From an uncultured Bacteroidota bacterium (GTDB lineage: Bacteria > Bacteroidota > Bacteroidia > Bacteroidales > P3): a stretch of DNA of 64,000 nucleotides. Under the pieces are notes generated by a model. It was not told where the DNA came from. It ran no database searches and saw only the letters and a program-made list of their open reading frames with translations. A program made the translations under genes and the position numbers. Where the stretch lies: positions 1 to 64,000 of the forward strand of contig CADBDA010000006.1 of assembly GCA_902793295.1 (NCBI GenBank). The letters are read 5' to 3'. Of this stretch, positions 48,199 to 56,393 are shown in pieces. Numbering within the stretch: the stretch's first letter is position 1; each line of letters starts with the position of its first letter.

Positions 48199-48870
48199 AT
48201 GAATCTTGCACTGATAGGATACGGAAAAATGGGCCATGCCATCGAATCGTTGGCGCTGGAACGTGGTCATGCAGTAGTCTGCACGATCGACAATATTCAA
48301 GAATGGGAATCCAAGCAGGACTTGTTGCGTCATGCCGATGTGGCGGTCGAGTTCACCATGCCGTCCATTGCGGCCGACAATATTCGGCGTTGTCTTAATG
48401 CGAACATCCCCGTGGTTTGCGGCACAACCGGCTGGTACGACGCCTACGACGATGTCGTTGCTCTCTGCCAGACCAAACAGGGTGCGCTGTTCACTGCCAC
48501 CAATTTCAGTATTGGAATGAATATCATGTTTGCCTTGAACGAGCATTTGGACCGCTTGATGGCCAACCTTCCGGAATACCGCGTGGGAATCACCGAAATC
48601 CACCATATCCACAAGCTTGATGCCCCCAGTGGCACGGCAATAACCCTGCGGCAGCAGATCCATCGTGACGATGTGCCTATCGAGTCGATTCGCGAAGGCG
48701 AGGTTCCTGGCACCCATACGGTGCGCTACGACAGCGAAATCGACACCATCAGCCTGACCCACGAGGCGCATAGCCGCAAGGGGCTAGCCTTGGGCGCCTT
48801 GCTTGCTGCCGAATTCCTGAAGGACCGAAAGGGGGTCTTCACAATGAAGGATATGCTTGCTATGAATTGA
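48199..48870 (+). CDS. dapB: 4-hydroxy-tetrahydrodipicolinate reductase
   Basis: 223 residues. NAD(P)H-dependent step of the diaminopimelate/lysine pathway. N-terminal dinucleotide motif GYGKMGHAIE, then CGTTGW, and the catalytic/substrate block EIHHIHKLDAPSGTA with its His-His and Lys. Short DapB form, as usual in Bacteroidota. ATG at 48199 is chosen because the conserved N-terminus starts there; a longer frame runs far upstream into the opposite gene. 11 bases from the fucosidase gene. Confidence 0.95.
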   Translation: MNLALIGYGKMGHAIESLALERGHAVVCTIDNIQEWESKQDLLRHADVAVEFTMPSIAADNIRRCLNANIPVVCGTTGWYDAYDDVVALCQTKQGALFTATNFSIGMNIMFALNEHLDRLMANLPEYRVGITEIHHIHKLDAPSGTAITLRQQIHRDDVPIESIREGEVPGTHTVRYDSEIDTISLTHEAHSRKGLALGALLAAEFLKDRKGVFTMKDMLAMN

Positions 48871-48881
48871 TTTGTTATCTG

Positions 48882-50360
48882 ATGATGTCGCTGCCGAACT
48901 GTCGATTGTTACGATGGCCTCTGGGCTTTGCCCTGATGTCGCTGGTCGTATTGTTTTGCGGTTGCCGCTCGGTGCGTCCGCCCGAGCCTTTCGGTGCGTG
49001 TCCTTCTCCCGCTCAGTTGCAGTGGCAGCGCATGGAGATGAATATGTTTTGCCATTTCGGGCCCAATACCTTCACTGGGCGCGAGTGGGGTGACGGCCGT
49101 GAACCGGATTCGCTGTTTCAGCCTTTGGCGCTCGATTGTCGCCAATGGGCAGCCGTCGCTAAGGCTGCCGGTATGCGGGGCATTATCCTTACGGCCAAAC
49201 ACCACGATGGGTATTGCCTGTGGCCAACCCGAACGAGTGTTCACTCGGTGTCGGCTAGTCCGTGGCGCAATGGGACGGGCGACGTCCTGTCGGAACTGCG
49301 TCGGGCGTGCGATGCTTACGGCCTTTCAATGGGTGTCTATATATCTCCTTGGGATCGCAATCATCCCGCCTATGGTACGTCCGGCTACAACGATGTCTTC
49401 GCGGCTACGCTTAGTGAGGTGCATCAGGCCTACGGACCGCTTTTCGAGCAGTGGCTTGACGGCGCCAACGGCGAAGGGCCCGACGGCAAACGTCAGCGCT
49501 ACGACTGGCCCTTGTTCCACCGGTCGGTCTATGCGTTCAGTCCCCAGGCGGTCATCTTCAGTGATGTCGGACCAGGATGCCGCTGGGTGGGCAACGAAGA
49601 GGGTAGGGCAGGGGAGACTTGCTGGTCCACCCTCAACACCGAAGGCTTTGCGCCTGGTGCCGAGGCACCGCCGACTGATACCCTTGGCCACGGCAATTGC
49701 AGAGGTTCCCACTGGGTACCTGCCGAAGTTGATGTCAGCATTCGTCCTGGCTGGTTCTATCACGACAGCGAACAGCCCAAGTCTTTGCAGCGACTGCTCG
49801 AAATCTATTATGCCAGTGTGGGACGCAATGCGTTGCTTCTGCTCAATGTCCCACCCGATCGTAGGGGCCTGATACCGGCATCCGATTCGCTGCGTCTGGT
49901 GGAATTCCGTGCGGCGCTCGATACCATCTTTGGTGTCGATTTGGCGGCTGGCGCCATGGCCGAAGCCTCCCATGTGCGGGGCTGCAAGTCAGCGTTGTAT
50001 GGCCCGCAACACTTGTTGGACACTACCTACCATAACTATTGGGCTGTAGACGATTCGGCTTGTTCACCCGTCGTGACACTCTCCTTCCCCCATCTGGTCA
50101 CATTCAATCGTGTCATGCTGCAAGAGTATATCCCGTTGGGCCAACGGGTGGAGTCCTATCATCTCGACTACCAGTCCGCCGACGGATGCTGGCATCCGCT
50201 TGCCGAGGCCACCACCATCGGCTACAAACGCATCCTTCTGACCCCCACAGTTACAGCCCGCGCAGTTCGGCTCACTATCGATCGTTCGCTAGCCTGCCCC
50301 ATCATCAACCGCCTGGCGTTGTTCAGGGACACTGTTTACACCCCTCCTGTCAGTGATTGA
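48882..50360 (+). CDS. GH29 alpha-L-fucosidase lipoprotein
   Basis: 492 residues. Exported lipoprotein with Arg-rich start, hydrophobic stretch and Cys28 in FCGC as likely lipid site; no acidic export signal follows (CRSVRPPEP). GH29 catalytic region: FCHFGPNTFTGREWG, ILTAKHHDGYCLWPT and the nucleophile Asp in EQWLDGANG. The C-terminal about 130 residues (from DSACSPVVTLSFP) form a discoidin-type carbohydrate-binding domain, as in many fucosidases. Releases terminal fucose from glycans; not in a visible PUL. Start: ATG at 48882 (or 48885); the TTG at 48867 is less likely. Follows dapB by 11 bases. Confidence 0.9.
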   Translation: MMSLPNCRLLRWPLGFALMSLVVLFCGCRSVRPPEPFGACPSPAQLQWQRMEMNMFCHFGPNTFTGREWGDGREPDSLFQPLALDCRQWAAVAKAAGMRGIILTAKHHDGYCLWPTRTSVHSVSASPWRNGTGDVLSELRRACDAYGLSMGVYISPWDRNHPAYGTSGYNDVFAATLSEVHQAYGPLFEQWLDGANGEGPDGKRQRYDWPLFHRSVYAFSPQAVIFSDVGPGCRWVGNEEGRAGETCWSTLNTEGFAPGAEAPPTDTLGHGNCRGSHWVPAEVDVSIRPGWFYHDSEQPKSLQRLLEIYYASVGRNALLLLNVPPDRRGLIPASDSLRLVEFRAALDTIFGVDLAAGAMAEASHVRGCKSALYGPQHLLDTTYHNYWAVDDSACSPVVTLSFPHLVTFNRVMLQEYIPLGQRVESYHLDYQSADGCWHPLAEATTIGYKRILLTPTVTARAVRLTIDRSLACPIINRLALFRDTVYTPPVSD

Positions 50361-50378
50361 CCACTTGAGGTGGAGGAT

Positions 50379-50402
50379 GAGACCCAATCATGGTTGGGTT
50401 TC
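50379..50402 (+). terminator. Weak hairpin after fucosidase gene
   Basis: 9-bp stem with one G:T pair (50379-50387 with 50394-50402) and loop TCATGG, 18 bases after the stop. Poor T-tract, so terminator function is uncertain. Confidence 0.4.
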
Positions 50403-50501
50403 AATTAACATGAAAGGAAATGATTTCTTGTTTTTGCAACAGCATGTCGTTCAATGGTGTATGGTCTGGCAGCATCATGGCATGGCAAAATGCGGGTCCT
50501 C

Positions 50502-51425
50502 TTATTGTGCGGCACGACGGGCGCGAAGCGCCATGTTGCGGCGTAGGGCTTCGCGGTAGAGCGATATTTCCAGCCTATGATAATTCCCTTCAATGCCAAT
50601 GAGTGGCAGCATGTAGTCATTTTTAGTATAGCCTTCGACAAGCGTTAGCAATGATGCGGTGTCGAGACTCACAGTGACAGTATCGCCATTATATGTTAGC
50701 TGGGCAGGTGTGGCATCGGTACGCCAGTTGGCGGGATTGATGGCCATACGGTTGCCGTCGCTGAGCATCGGAATGGCACAATCGGGCGAGCGGACGCTGT
50801 TATAGCAGATGGTCACACCGAGGTCGGCGCTGTCTTTTGCGGGTCTGAAATGCTTGCTGGCGCTAAGGTCGTCTTCGGTCACTTTCCACCCTATCACGTA
50901 GGCGGCTACCATTCGGCCGTAGGCATCATCGTCCATCGCCTTGAGCAATTCCACCACGGCGGCTGCTCCCTGGCTGAAACCGGCCAAAATGAAGGGCCGA
51001 CCACCGTTGAGGTGCTCGATGTAATAATGGAAAGCTTGTATCACATCGCCCATGGCCAGCGGCATGCGCGCCGCTACCAAACTGTCGCTGGTGAATGTTT
51101 CCATGGTGCATTGGCGATAGTAGGGTGAGTAGAAATTAAGGTCGCCGGCCAGCAGATGATCCACGCCTTGCATTTCGCCTAGCAGCAGCTCTTGGATGCT
51201 GTCGGCGTGGATATTGGCGTAATGTTGTACTTTGCCGTCGGCTGTGTAATCGCTGGTTTCTGTGGAGGTGATGTAGAAAATGTCGACATCGGCACCGCGG
51301 TCCACCACGAACCATTGCGCCGTGTCCGCATAGTCGGGTGCGGCGGGAACGGCATCGCGATGACAGCAGGCTCCTGCCATCAGGACAACTGTCAGACAGC
51401 AGAGAAGGCTTTTGAAAAGTGTCAC
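50502..51425 (-). CDS. DUF3089 alpha/beta-hydrolase-like lipoprotein
   Basis: 308 residues from a GTG at 51425. This start leaves a two-base gap after the TAG of the upstream gene and gives a lipoprotein signal peptide (LMAGAC, Cys20). The serine-hydrolase elbow is GFSQG (Ser151), with D and H partners unassigned. The family (DUF3089) has no confirmed substrate; esterase or peptidase activity is plausible. Other conserved areas: DVDIFYI, NFYSPYYRQ and IGWKVTEDDL. Translationally coupled to the upstream secreted protein. Confidence 0.75.
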   Translation of the reverse strand: MTLFKSLLCCLTVVLMAGACCHRDAVPAAPDYADTAQWFVVDRGADVDIFYITSTETSDYTADGKVQHYANIHADSIQELLLGEMQGVDHLLAGDLNFYSPYYRQCTMETFTSDSLVAARMPLAMGDVIQAFHYYIEHLNGGRPFILAGFSQGAAAVVELLKAMDDDAYGRMVAAYVIGWKVTEDDLSASKHFRPAKDSADLGVTICYNSVRSPDCAIPMLSDGNRMAINPANWRTDATPAQLTYNGDTVTVSLDTASLLTLVEGYTKNDYMLPLIGIEGNYHRLEISLYREALRRNMALRARRAAQ

Positions 51426-51427
51426 TG

Positions 51428-51979
51428 CTACTTCTTTTTGGGATGCAGTTTCTTGTCGACGTTCAAGCCCCAGCGGAGCTGCTTGACGGTCGATTTGTTT
51501 ATGTAAGATTCGCCTTCGCGTTTGCCACTGGTGAAGTAGAACCACAGCCGTTTGCCGCCCAGCATTTTCTTGGTCACTTCGCAGATCACGGTGATGTCCT
51601 TGCCCAGTCGCTCGCCTCCAGTGGTCGTACGGGCGTTCATCTCAACGATGGTGCCGGCATCCTTGTCGAAAAGTGCCAGAATCGAATCGAGTGTGGCAAA
51701 GGCTGCTTCGCGGTCGGCGCCGAGCCAGATACAGGCCTCGTCGAAAATGCTGAAGGAGGATTCGGTTCGTGGCGTGGTCACGGTCAGAATCTCCATCTCG
51801 TGGGCTACACTCAGGTAATAGCCATAGGTTCCGTCGTCGTCGATATAGGTAAAGATGCTGTATACTTCATTGTTGTGGGTTATTTCGGTCGATTCGTAAC
51901 GAACACCGGCTACCTCATTCTGTGCCACTACGGGTAGCACGGTCAGAAGCACAGCAAGGCAGATAATTAAGCGTTTCAT
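51428..51979 (-). CDS. Secreted protein of unknown function
   Basis: 183 residues from the ATG at 51979 (the in-frame start at 52060 lies in the promoter). Signal peptide MKRLIICLAVLLTVLPVVAQ. The mature part has an alternating beta pattern without catalytic motifs I recognise; it ends in a basic KKLHPKKK tail. The TAG stop lies two bases from the GTG of the DUF3089 gene, so the two are probably one transcript and may act together. Confidence 0.65.
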   Translation of the reverse strand: MKRLIICLAVLLTVLPVVAQNEVAGVRYESTEITHNNEVYSIFTYIDDDGTYGYYLSVAHEMEILTVTTPRTESSFSIFDEACIWLGADREAAFATLDSILALFDKDAGTIVEMNARTTTGGERLGKDITVICEVTKKMLGGKRLWFYFTSGKREGESYINKSTVKQLRWGLNVDKKLHPKKK

Positions 51980-52345
51980 GGCTATTGTTTGCAATTTTGA
52001 TTGAATAAATTGATTAATTGTTTGATTTTTAGATTGTCTGTTTTGTTGTTTCTTTTGCAAAAATACGTATTTTCTTCAAATTGCCAAAATATTTTGTCTT
52101 GAATATGGTTTTGAGAGGTTGCGCACTGCTTGAGGAAAACCAATTCCATATCGTTGTTGCGGTTAGGCAATTCTCGCGGTACCCGTTCCTTTTTGATGCG
52201 GTGCACTAGGAAAACAGGCGATTGCCTGCAACAGGAAAAGGTTCCCTTTTAATCCGTTCGGCATCGGGTGGCGCATAATCGTAGAGGTGGCCGGAGCCAA
52301 TGGCGACTGTCTGATCATTGTCTTTATTCAAGTGAGGCAAAAGTG
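51980..52345. other. Intergenic region between CDF gene and secreted-protein gene
   Basis: Carries the promoter at 52057-52088. Two short minus-strand frames (51982-52206 and the end of 52206-52958) contain peptide-like segments with no recognised family; the first runs through the promoter and is not credible as a gene. See finding. Confidence 0.4.
52057..52088 (-). promoter_or_regulatory. Promoter for secreted protein / DUF3089 pair, TTTG-N20-TATTTTTG
   Basis: On the minus strand TTTG at 52088-52085 is followed by a 20-base spacer and TATTTTTG at 52064-52057. Start point near 52051 gives a leader of about 72 bases before the ATG at 51979. Confidence 0.75.
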
Positions 52346-53245
52346 TTACACCTGTTGCGCTTTTTTGTAGGGTTCGACGTGGAGGGTGATGTGGGTGTGT
52401 TCGCCGAACCGATGTTTCAGCGCTTGTTCTACTTCGCAGGTGCGTGCATGTGCTGTGCATAGCGGCAGGTCGCCATCCATGCGGATGTGCAGTTCGATGG
52501 CGATATGGTTGCCGATGCGGCGCGTGCGCAGATGGTGAGGGTCGTGTATATCGGGGAAAGATTCCACAACCGCCAGAATCTCCTGTTCCACGTCGTCGGA
52601 AAGCGATGCCTCCAGCAATTCTGCCAGGCCTTGAGCCGTCAGTTTGTAGGCCACGTGGAGAATGAAAAATGCAACGACAATGGAGGCTATGGGGTCCAGT
52701 ACCGTCCAACGGTCGCCTAGCAAGATGGCCCCGCCGATTCCCACCAGTGTTCCAAGCGAAGAGAGGGCGTCGCTGCGATGGTGCCAGGCATTGGCTTCGA
52801 CGGCAGGCGACTGCAGTTTGTGCCCTCGTCGAACGGTGTATTGGTATACAGCCTCTTTCAGCACCACCGACACTACCGCAGCCCACAATGCCAACCAGCC
52901 TGGAGCTTCCAGATGGGCACCATGCATCCATTGCCAAAGGGCCGCACCGCCATGCCATCCTATTCCCACACCCACTGTTGCCAATGCCAGGCCGATAAGC
53001 GTGGTGGCTAACGTCTCAAATTTGCCGTGGCCGTAGTCATGGCTGCGGTCCTCGGGCTTGCCGCTGATGTGGACAAAGAACAGCACGACGGCGTCGGTCA
53101 GCAGGTCGGACAGCGAATGGACAGCATCGGCTGTCATGGCGGCACTATGTCCCACGATGCCGGCGACAAACTTGAACACTGTCAGCAACACATTGGCCAT
53201 GCTGCCCACCAGCGTAACCTTGAATATTTCACGTTCGCGCTTCAT
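52346..53245 (-). CDS. CDF-family divalent metal exporter
   Basis: 299 residues, about six helices in 1-210 and a cytoplasmic C-terminal domain (211-299). Transmembrane metal ligands: HSLSD in helix 2 and HHRSD in helix 5, both HxxxD, which is the Zn2+-type pattern; FieF of E. coli has Asp instead of the first His. The C-terminal domain has DPHHLRTRRIGNH and HIRMDG as in other CDF dimers. Predicted to export Zn2+ (possibly Fe2+/Co2+/Cd2+) by proton antiport. Confidence 0.88.
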   Translation of the reverse strand: MKREREIFKVTLVGSMANVLLTVFKFVAGIVGHSAAMTADAVHSLSDLLTDAVVLFFVHISGKPEDRSHDYGHGKFETLATTLIGLALATVGVGIGWHGGAALWQWMHGAHLEAPGWLALWAAVVSVVLKEAVYQYTVRRGHKLQSPAVEANAWHHRSDALSSLGTLVGIGGAILLGDRWTVLDPIASIVVAFFILHVAYKLTAQGLAELLEASLSDDVEQEILAVVESFPDIHDPHHLRTRRIGNHIAIELHIRMDGDLPLCTAHARTCEVEQALKHRFGEHTHITLHVEPYKKAQQV

Positions 53246-53326
53246 TGCCTCTTGTAACGTGAATAGCTACGGGTATATTGTATCATAGGGCTATTATATC
53301 TTGAGATAACGTCTGGCTATGGTAGA

Positions 53327-53360
53327 CAAAAAAAGTTGCACCCACACGGATGCAACTTTT
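53327..53360 (-). terminator. Rho-independent terminator after lipoprotein gene
   Basis: Perfect 10-bp stem (53351-53360 with 53331-53340 read on the minus strand), loop of ten bases, then a T-rich run on the minus strand. Located 30 bases after the stop at 53390. Confidence 0.85.
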
Positions 53361-53389
53361 CTGTTTGCAAATCGAACTTGTTGGTCCGA

Positions 53390-53794
53390 TTATTTGACGC
53401 GGTGGAAGGTTACTTTATCCAAACCAAGCATTTCTACTGCTTGTGCATCGTCGACTAACATCGTGTAGGTGTCTGCACCCTTATCGTAGGTCAGGTTCAT
53501 ATTACCGTCGGACTCATAAATGGTCAGGTTCTGATCGTTGTCGAGGGTGTAGGCAAAGTTATCCAGCATGCTTTCAGTTCTGCCCATGAAAGTAATATCA
53601 ATGCCAAACTGGAGAGAGTCTTGCGAAAGCACGTTCATGTTCAGATCAAAAGAACCGGTCTGGCCCATGTAGCTGATGGCGTTGGTGGAATTCCATTTGC
53701 TTCCCACGAAGCTTTCCTGTTCGTCATCGCTGCCGCAGGAAACTGCGAAGAGGGTCATGAAGGCAATAGCTGCCATTGCAAAAAATTTCTTCAT
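53390..53794 (-). CDS. Small lipoprotein with acidic surface-export signal
   Basis: 134 residues. Lipobox FAVSC (Cys20), then GSDDEQE, an acidic stretch matching the SDD-type export signal, so surface location is inferred. The remainder (about 30-134) is a small lipocalin-like beta domain (FVGSKWNS start). No enzymatic motif. It lies 54 bases downstream of the M49-like peptidase gene and ends in a strong terminator, so it may be in the same transcript. Confidence 0.7.
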   Translation of the reverse strand: MKKFFAMAAIAFMTLFAVSCGSDDEQESFVGSKWNSTNAISYMGQTGSFDLNMNVLSQDSLQFGIDITFMGRTESMLDNFAYTLDNDQNLTIYESDGNMNLTYDKGADTYTMLVDDAQAVEMLGLDKVTFHRVK

Positions 53795-53848
53795 AATGAT
53801 TTTTTTTTTGGTTAATAAAAAGGATTGTTTTACTTTTTCTTCTTTATA

Positions 53849-55486
53849 TTAGAGTCCCAGCACTTTGGCACCCTGTTTGTAGACGATGTCGCGCGGAATT
53901 TTGGCGTCGCGGATGGCATCGAGGTCTTTCTGCAATTCGGCGCTAATCTTGCCGTTCTTGTCGCTGTAGGACTTGGCAGCAGCCATGTCGCCTTCGCCTT
54001 CCATTGCGATGATGATGGCAGCCCAGCCGCGAGCGGCCTCACGTGCTTTCTCCACATTGATCACATATTTGCCTTGGGCATTGCGGGTGAAAGCACCATG
54101 CTCTTTGAAGTAGTTGTAGCACATGATGTTGGCTACGCCGTGAGCCTCGGTGGCACCGAAACGAACCGAGCGCAGAATGCCGGCAATGAAGGTGATGTAG
54201 TTCTGGTTGATAGTGGTGTTGGTGATCAGGCCGCGCTCAATCAGCTGTTCAGTAAGGAACAGACCGCAGACGTCGGCTTTGGCCTCTTCCCAAGCGCTGT
54301 ACTGGGCGCCGAGAGCCTGGCGGCAGGGAATGCCAGTGGTGACGGTGTTCTTGATGCCAAGTCCATGAGCCACCTCATGGTAGCAGGTGTTGCCGAAGAA
54401 GGCGTTGAAGGTCACGCTGTCCACTTGTTCGTCGCAGACCATCAACTTGGCGATGGGAATCATGATGTTGTCGAATTTGGCCTTCATGGCGTTTTTCAGT
54501 TGCAGACGGCGGCTGCCTTTGGCCAGCTGCACGCGTTCGTCGTTGGGCAGATTGATGGCGATGGTCTTGGAGCCGGCATTGCAGTCGCCACCGTAGTATA
54601 CCACATCGTAGACATTGATGTCGCAGTCGGTGCCGGGCACTTCTTTCTTGTATTTTTCGTCGCAGGGCAACAGTTTCTGCATTTCGGGCAGCATGGCGGC
54701 AAACTTGCTGAGGTCGTTGCTCCACTGCTCATCCTTGATAAGCACGTAGGCTTCCTGAGAGCATTTCAGACCGTGAAGGGCATCGTCGTAGTTCTCGATG
54801 GGTCCGACTACGAAGTCCAGTTTGCTGTCTTTCATGTCCATCCACACCATGTCGCTGTTGAAGTAGTCGTCGGTGCGGAAAGCTTCGCGACGGGCGATGA
54901 GGTATTTCTTCAGACCTTCGTTTTCGGCCAGTCCGATGGCTTTCTCGAGCAGTGCGTCGACCTTGGCCAGCTGTTCCTTGTAGGCTTCGTGGTAGGGCAG
55001 CACATAAAGTTTGCCGTTGGCATCGCGGCGAATGACGCTGTACTGGCTATTTTTCAGCGTGTCTTCCAGCGCGTCGAATTCGGCCTTGGTCATGTCAACA
55101 GGGTAGAAGTTGGCACCCTTGGGACGTTCGCCGTAGCCGGGAACAAAGGGTTTCTCGGAATCCAAACGGTCCCATGCTCCGTACTGTATGTTGGCAAAAG
55201 CGCGGATGGCGGGGTCGCTGAGGGTGTCGAGGGCCTTGCGGTTTTCGTTGCCGAAGTACTGGTCCCAGTAGATTTCGTCCATGATTTCGCTGATTTGGAT
55301 GAAAATCTTCACCAGCTCTTTCTCGTTGGGCGAGAGGTTTTTGATAAGGTCGGAGGTTAGTTCGAATTCGGCGTATTCATCCACCTTCTGCTGGATGTCC
55401 GAAGTGGCAGTCTGCTGCTTGTTACCTTTGCATCCGACTGCCATAAACATGCTTGCTGTCATAGCAATTAAGAATATTTTTTTCAT
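53849..55486 (-). CDS. M49-like metallopeptidase lipoprotein (DPP III family)
   Basis: 545 residues. Lipoprotein signal with Cys19 (AVGC); the next residues KGNKQQ are not acidic, so it probably stays on the periplasmic side. The zinc motif is HEVAH (370-374), i.e. HEXXH rather than the HEXXGH of typical dipeptidyl peptidase III, followed by EEAKAD (400-405), which matches the second M49 motif EExxAD/E. It should cleave N-terminal dipeptides from oligopeptides. Shorter than the about 700-residue eukaryotic enzymes. Other features: PYHEAYKEQL (168-177) and VVYYGGDCNAG. Confidence 0.78.
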   Translation of the reverse strand: MKKIFLIAMTASMFMAVGCKGNKQQTATSDIQQKVDEYAEFELTSDLIKNLSPNEKELVKIFIQISEIMDEIYWDQYFGNENRKALDTLSDPAIRAFANIQYGAWDRLDSEKPFVPGYGERPKGANFYPVDMTKAEFDALEDTLKNSQYSVIRRDANGKLYVLPYHEAYKEQLAKVDALLEKAIGLAENEGLKKYLIARREAFRTDDYFNSDMVWMDMKDSKLDFVVGPIENYDDALHGLKCSQEAYVLIKDEQWSNDLSKFAAMLPEMQKLLPCDEKYKKEVPGTDCDINVYDVVYYGGDCNAGSKTIAINLPNDERVQLAKGSRRLQLKNAMKAKFDNIMIPIAKLMVCDEQVDSVTFNAFFGNTCYHEVAHGLGIKNTVTTGIPCRQALGAQYSAWEEAKADVCGLFLTEQLIERGLITNTTINQNYITFIAGILRSVRFGATEAHGVANIMCYNYFKEHGAFTRNAQGKYVINVEKAREAARGWAAIIIAMEGEGDMAAAKSYSDKNGKISAELQKDLDAIRDAKIPRDIVYKQGAKVLGL

Positions 55487-55689
55487 CTGATATTTATTAA
55501 TGGATTTCTTCTATTTTTCGTTTGTTGTGGTAGGAACCTTCAATTCAGGGACCTTCTAAAGGCGCTGGCTGTCAGTTTGACTTTAACGATTATGTTCTGT
55601 TTTTATTATAAGGATACAAAAAAATAGGCTGCTGTTCGTTGGCGGATGTGGCGATTGACAGTTCGAATATGGAGTTCGTCAACATTCGC

Positions 55690-56373
55690 CTATAGGAAAT
55701 GGTAGGCGACTTGGCATCCGATTTTGTAGGGTTTGACATATAGTTCGTGTGAGTCGACATTGAGCATGTCAGTGACGCCCCAGTCCACGCACAAATGCAC
55801 TTGCCAGTGGGAGGCGAATTCATATCCTACCGACAGGGAGATGCCTGCGTTGAAGTCGTTCATGGCAAAACGGGGTTCTCCGGTTCGAGGGTCGTTGGCG
55901 ATGATTCGGGTGAAAGGATTCTCCAGGGTGCCGTCACCGCCGATGCTGCTGCCCAAAATGAAGTGTGAGTATGGGCCTGCCGCAAAAAGCCATGTGCCTT
56001 TTTTGCTTGCCAGCCGATAGCAGACCGGCATACGGATGCCGATGCTGTAGGTGGTAAGGGCGTTGTCGTCCCCGTTGGTCTCGGCGTGAATGCGTTCCAG
56101 TGCGCCCTCGGCTGCCAGCTGGAGACTCCATTGACGGGTGATATGGTATTCAAGATAGGCTCCTGCACTGACGCCCATGCCGGCATGGGTGCGGTCGGGT
56201 GCGTCGGTGGTGTTGTCCAGACTGATGCGACAATCTGTAAGCGACGGTCCGGCAGTTATTCCCCAACTGACGTACTGTATGTTCTCGTCTGTGTAGTCGT
56301 CGGTCTGTGATGCTGCCATCCATGGCAATCCCATCGCAAGCAGCAGCAGTATAGTATGGAGTATATGTTTCAT
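55690..56373 (-). CDS. Outer-membrane beta-barrel protein
   Basis: 227 residues. Signal peptide ends WMAASQ. The mature part has alternating hydrophobic strands with aromatic girdles (WGITAGPSL, YLEYHITRQWSLQLAAEGAL, GYEFASHWQVHLCVDWGV) and the terminal PYKIGCQVAYHFL, as in PorT/OMP_b-brl barrels. Probably an eight-stranded barrel. Located 20 bases from the DUF5686 gene, likely cotranscribed. Function not assignable. Confidence 0.75.
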   Translation of the reverse strand: MKHILHTILLLLAMGLPWMAASQTDDYTDENIQYVSWGITAGPSLTDCRISLDNTTDAPDRTHAGMGVSAGAYLEYHITRQWSLQLAAEGALERIHAETNGDDNALTTYSIGIRMPVCYRLASKKGTWLFAAGPYSHFILGSSIGGDGTLENPFTRIIANDPRTGEPRFAMNDFNAGISLSVGYEFASHWQVHLCVDWGVTDMLNVDSHELYVKPYKIGCQVAYHFL

Positions 56374-56393
56374 GTCTGAGTTAGGTTTTAATG

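Noticed and set aside
50361-50501. Small gene between the fucosidase and DUF3089 genes
   Set aside because: Short overlapping frames only, no start context or family-like sequence; the region holds a weak hairpin and 3' flanks of two convergent genes.
53825-55360. 511-codon plus-strand frame opposite the M49-like peptidase
   Set aside because: Antisense shadow of a gene with signal peptide and zinc motifs; the shadow product is a Val/Phe/Gly-rich low-complexity sequence.
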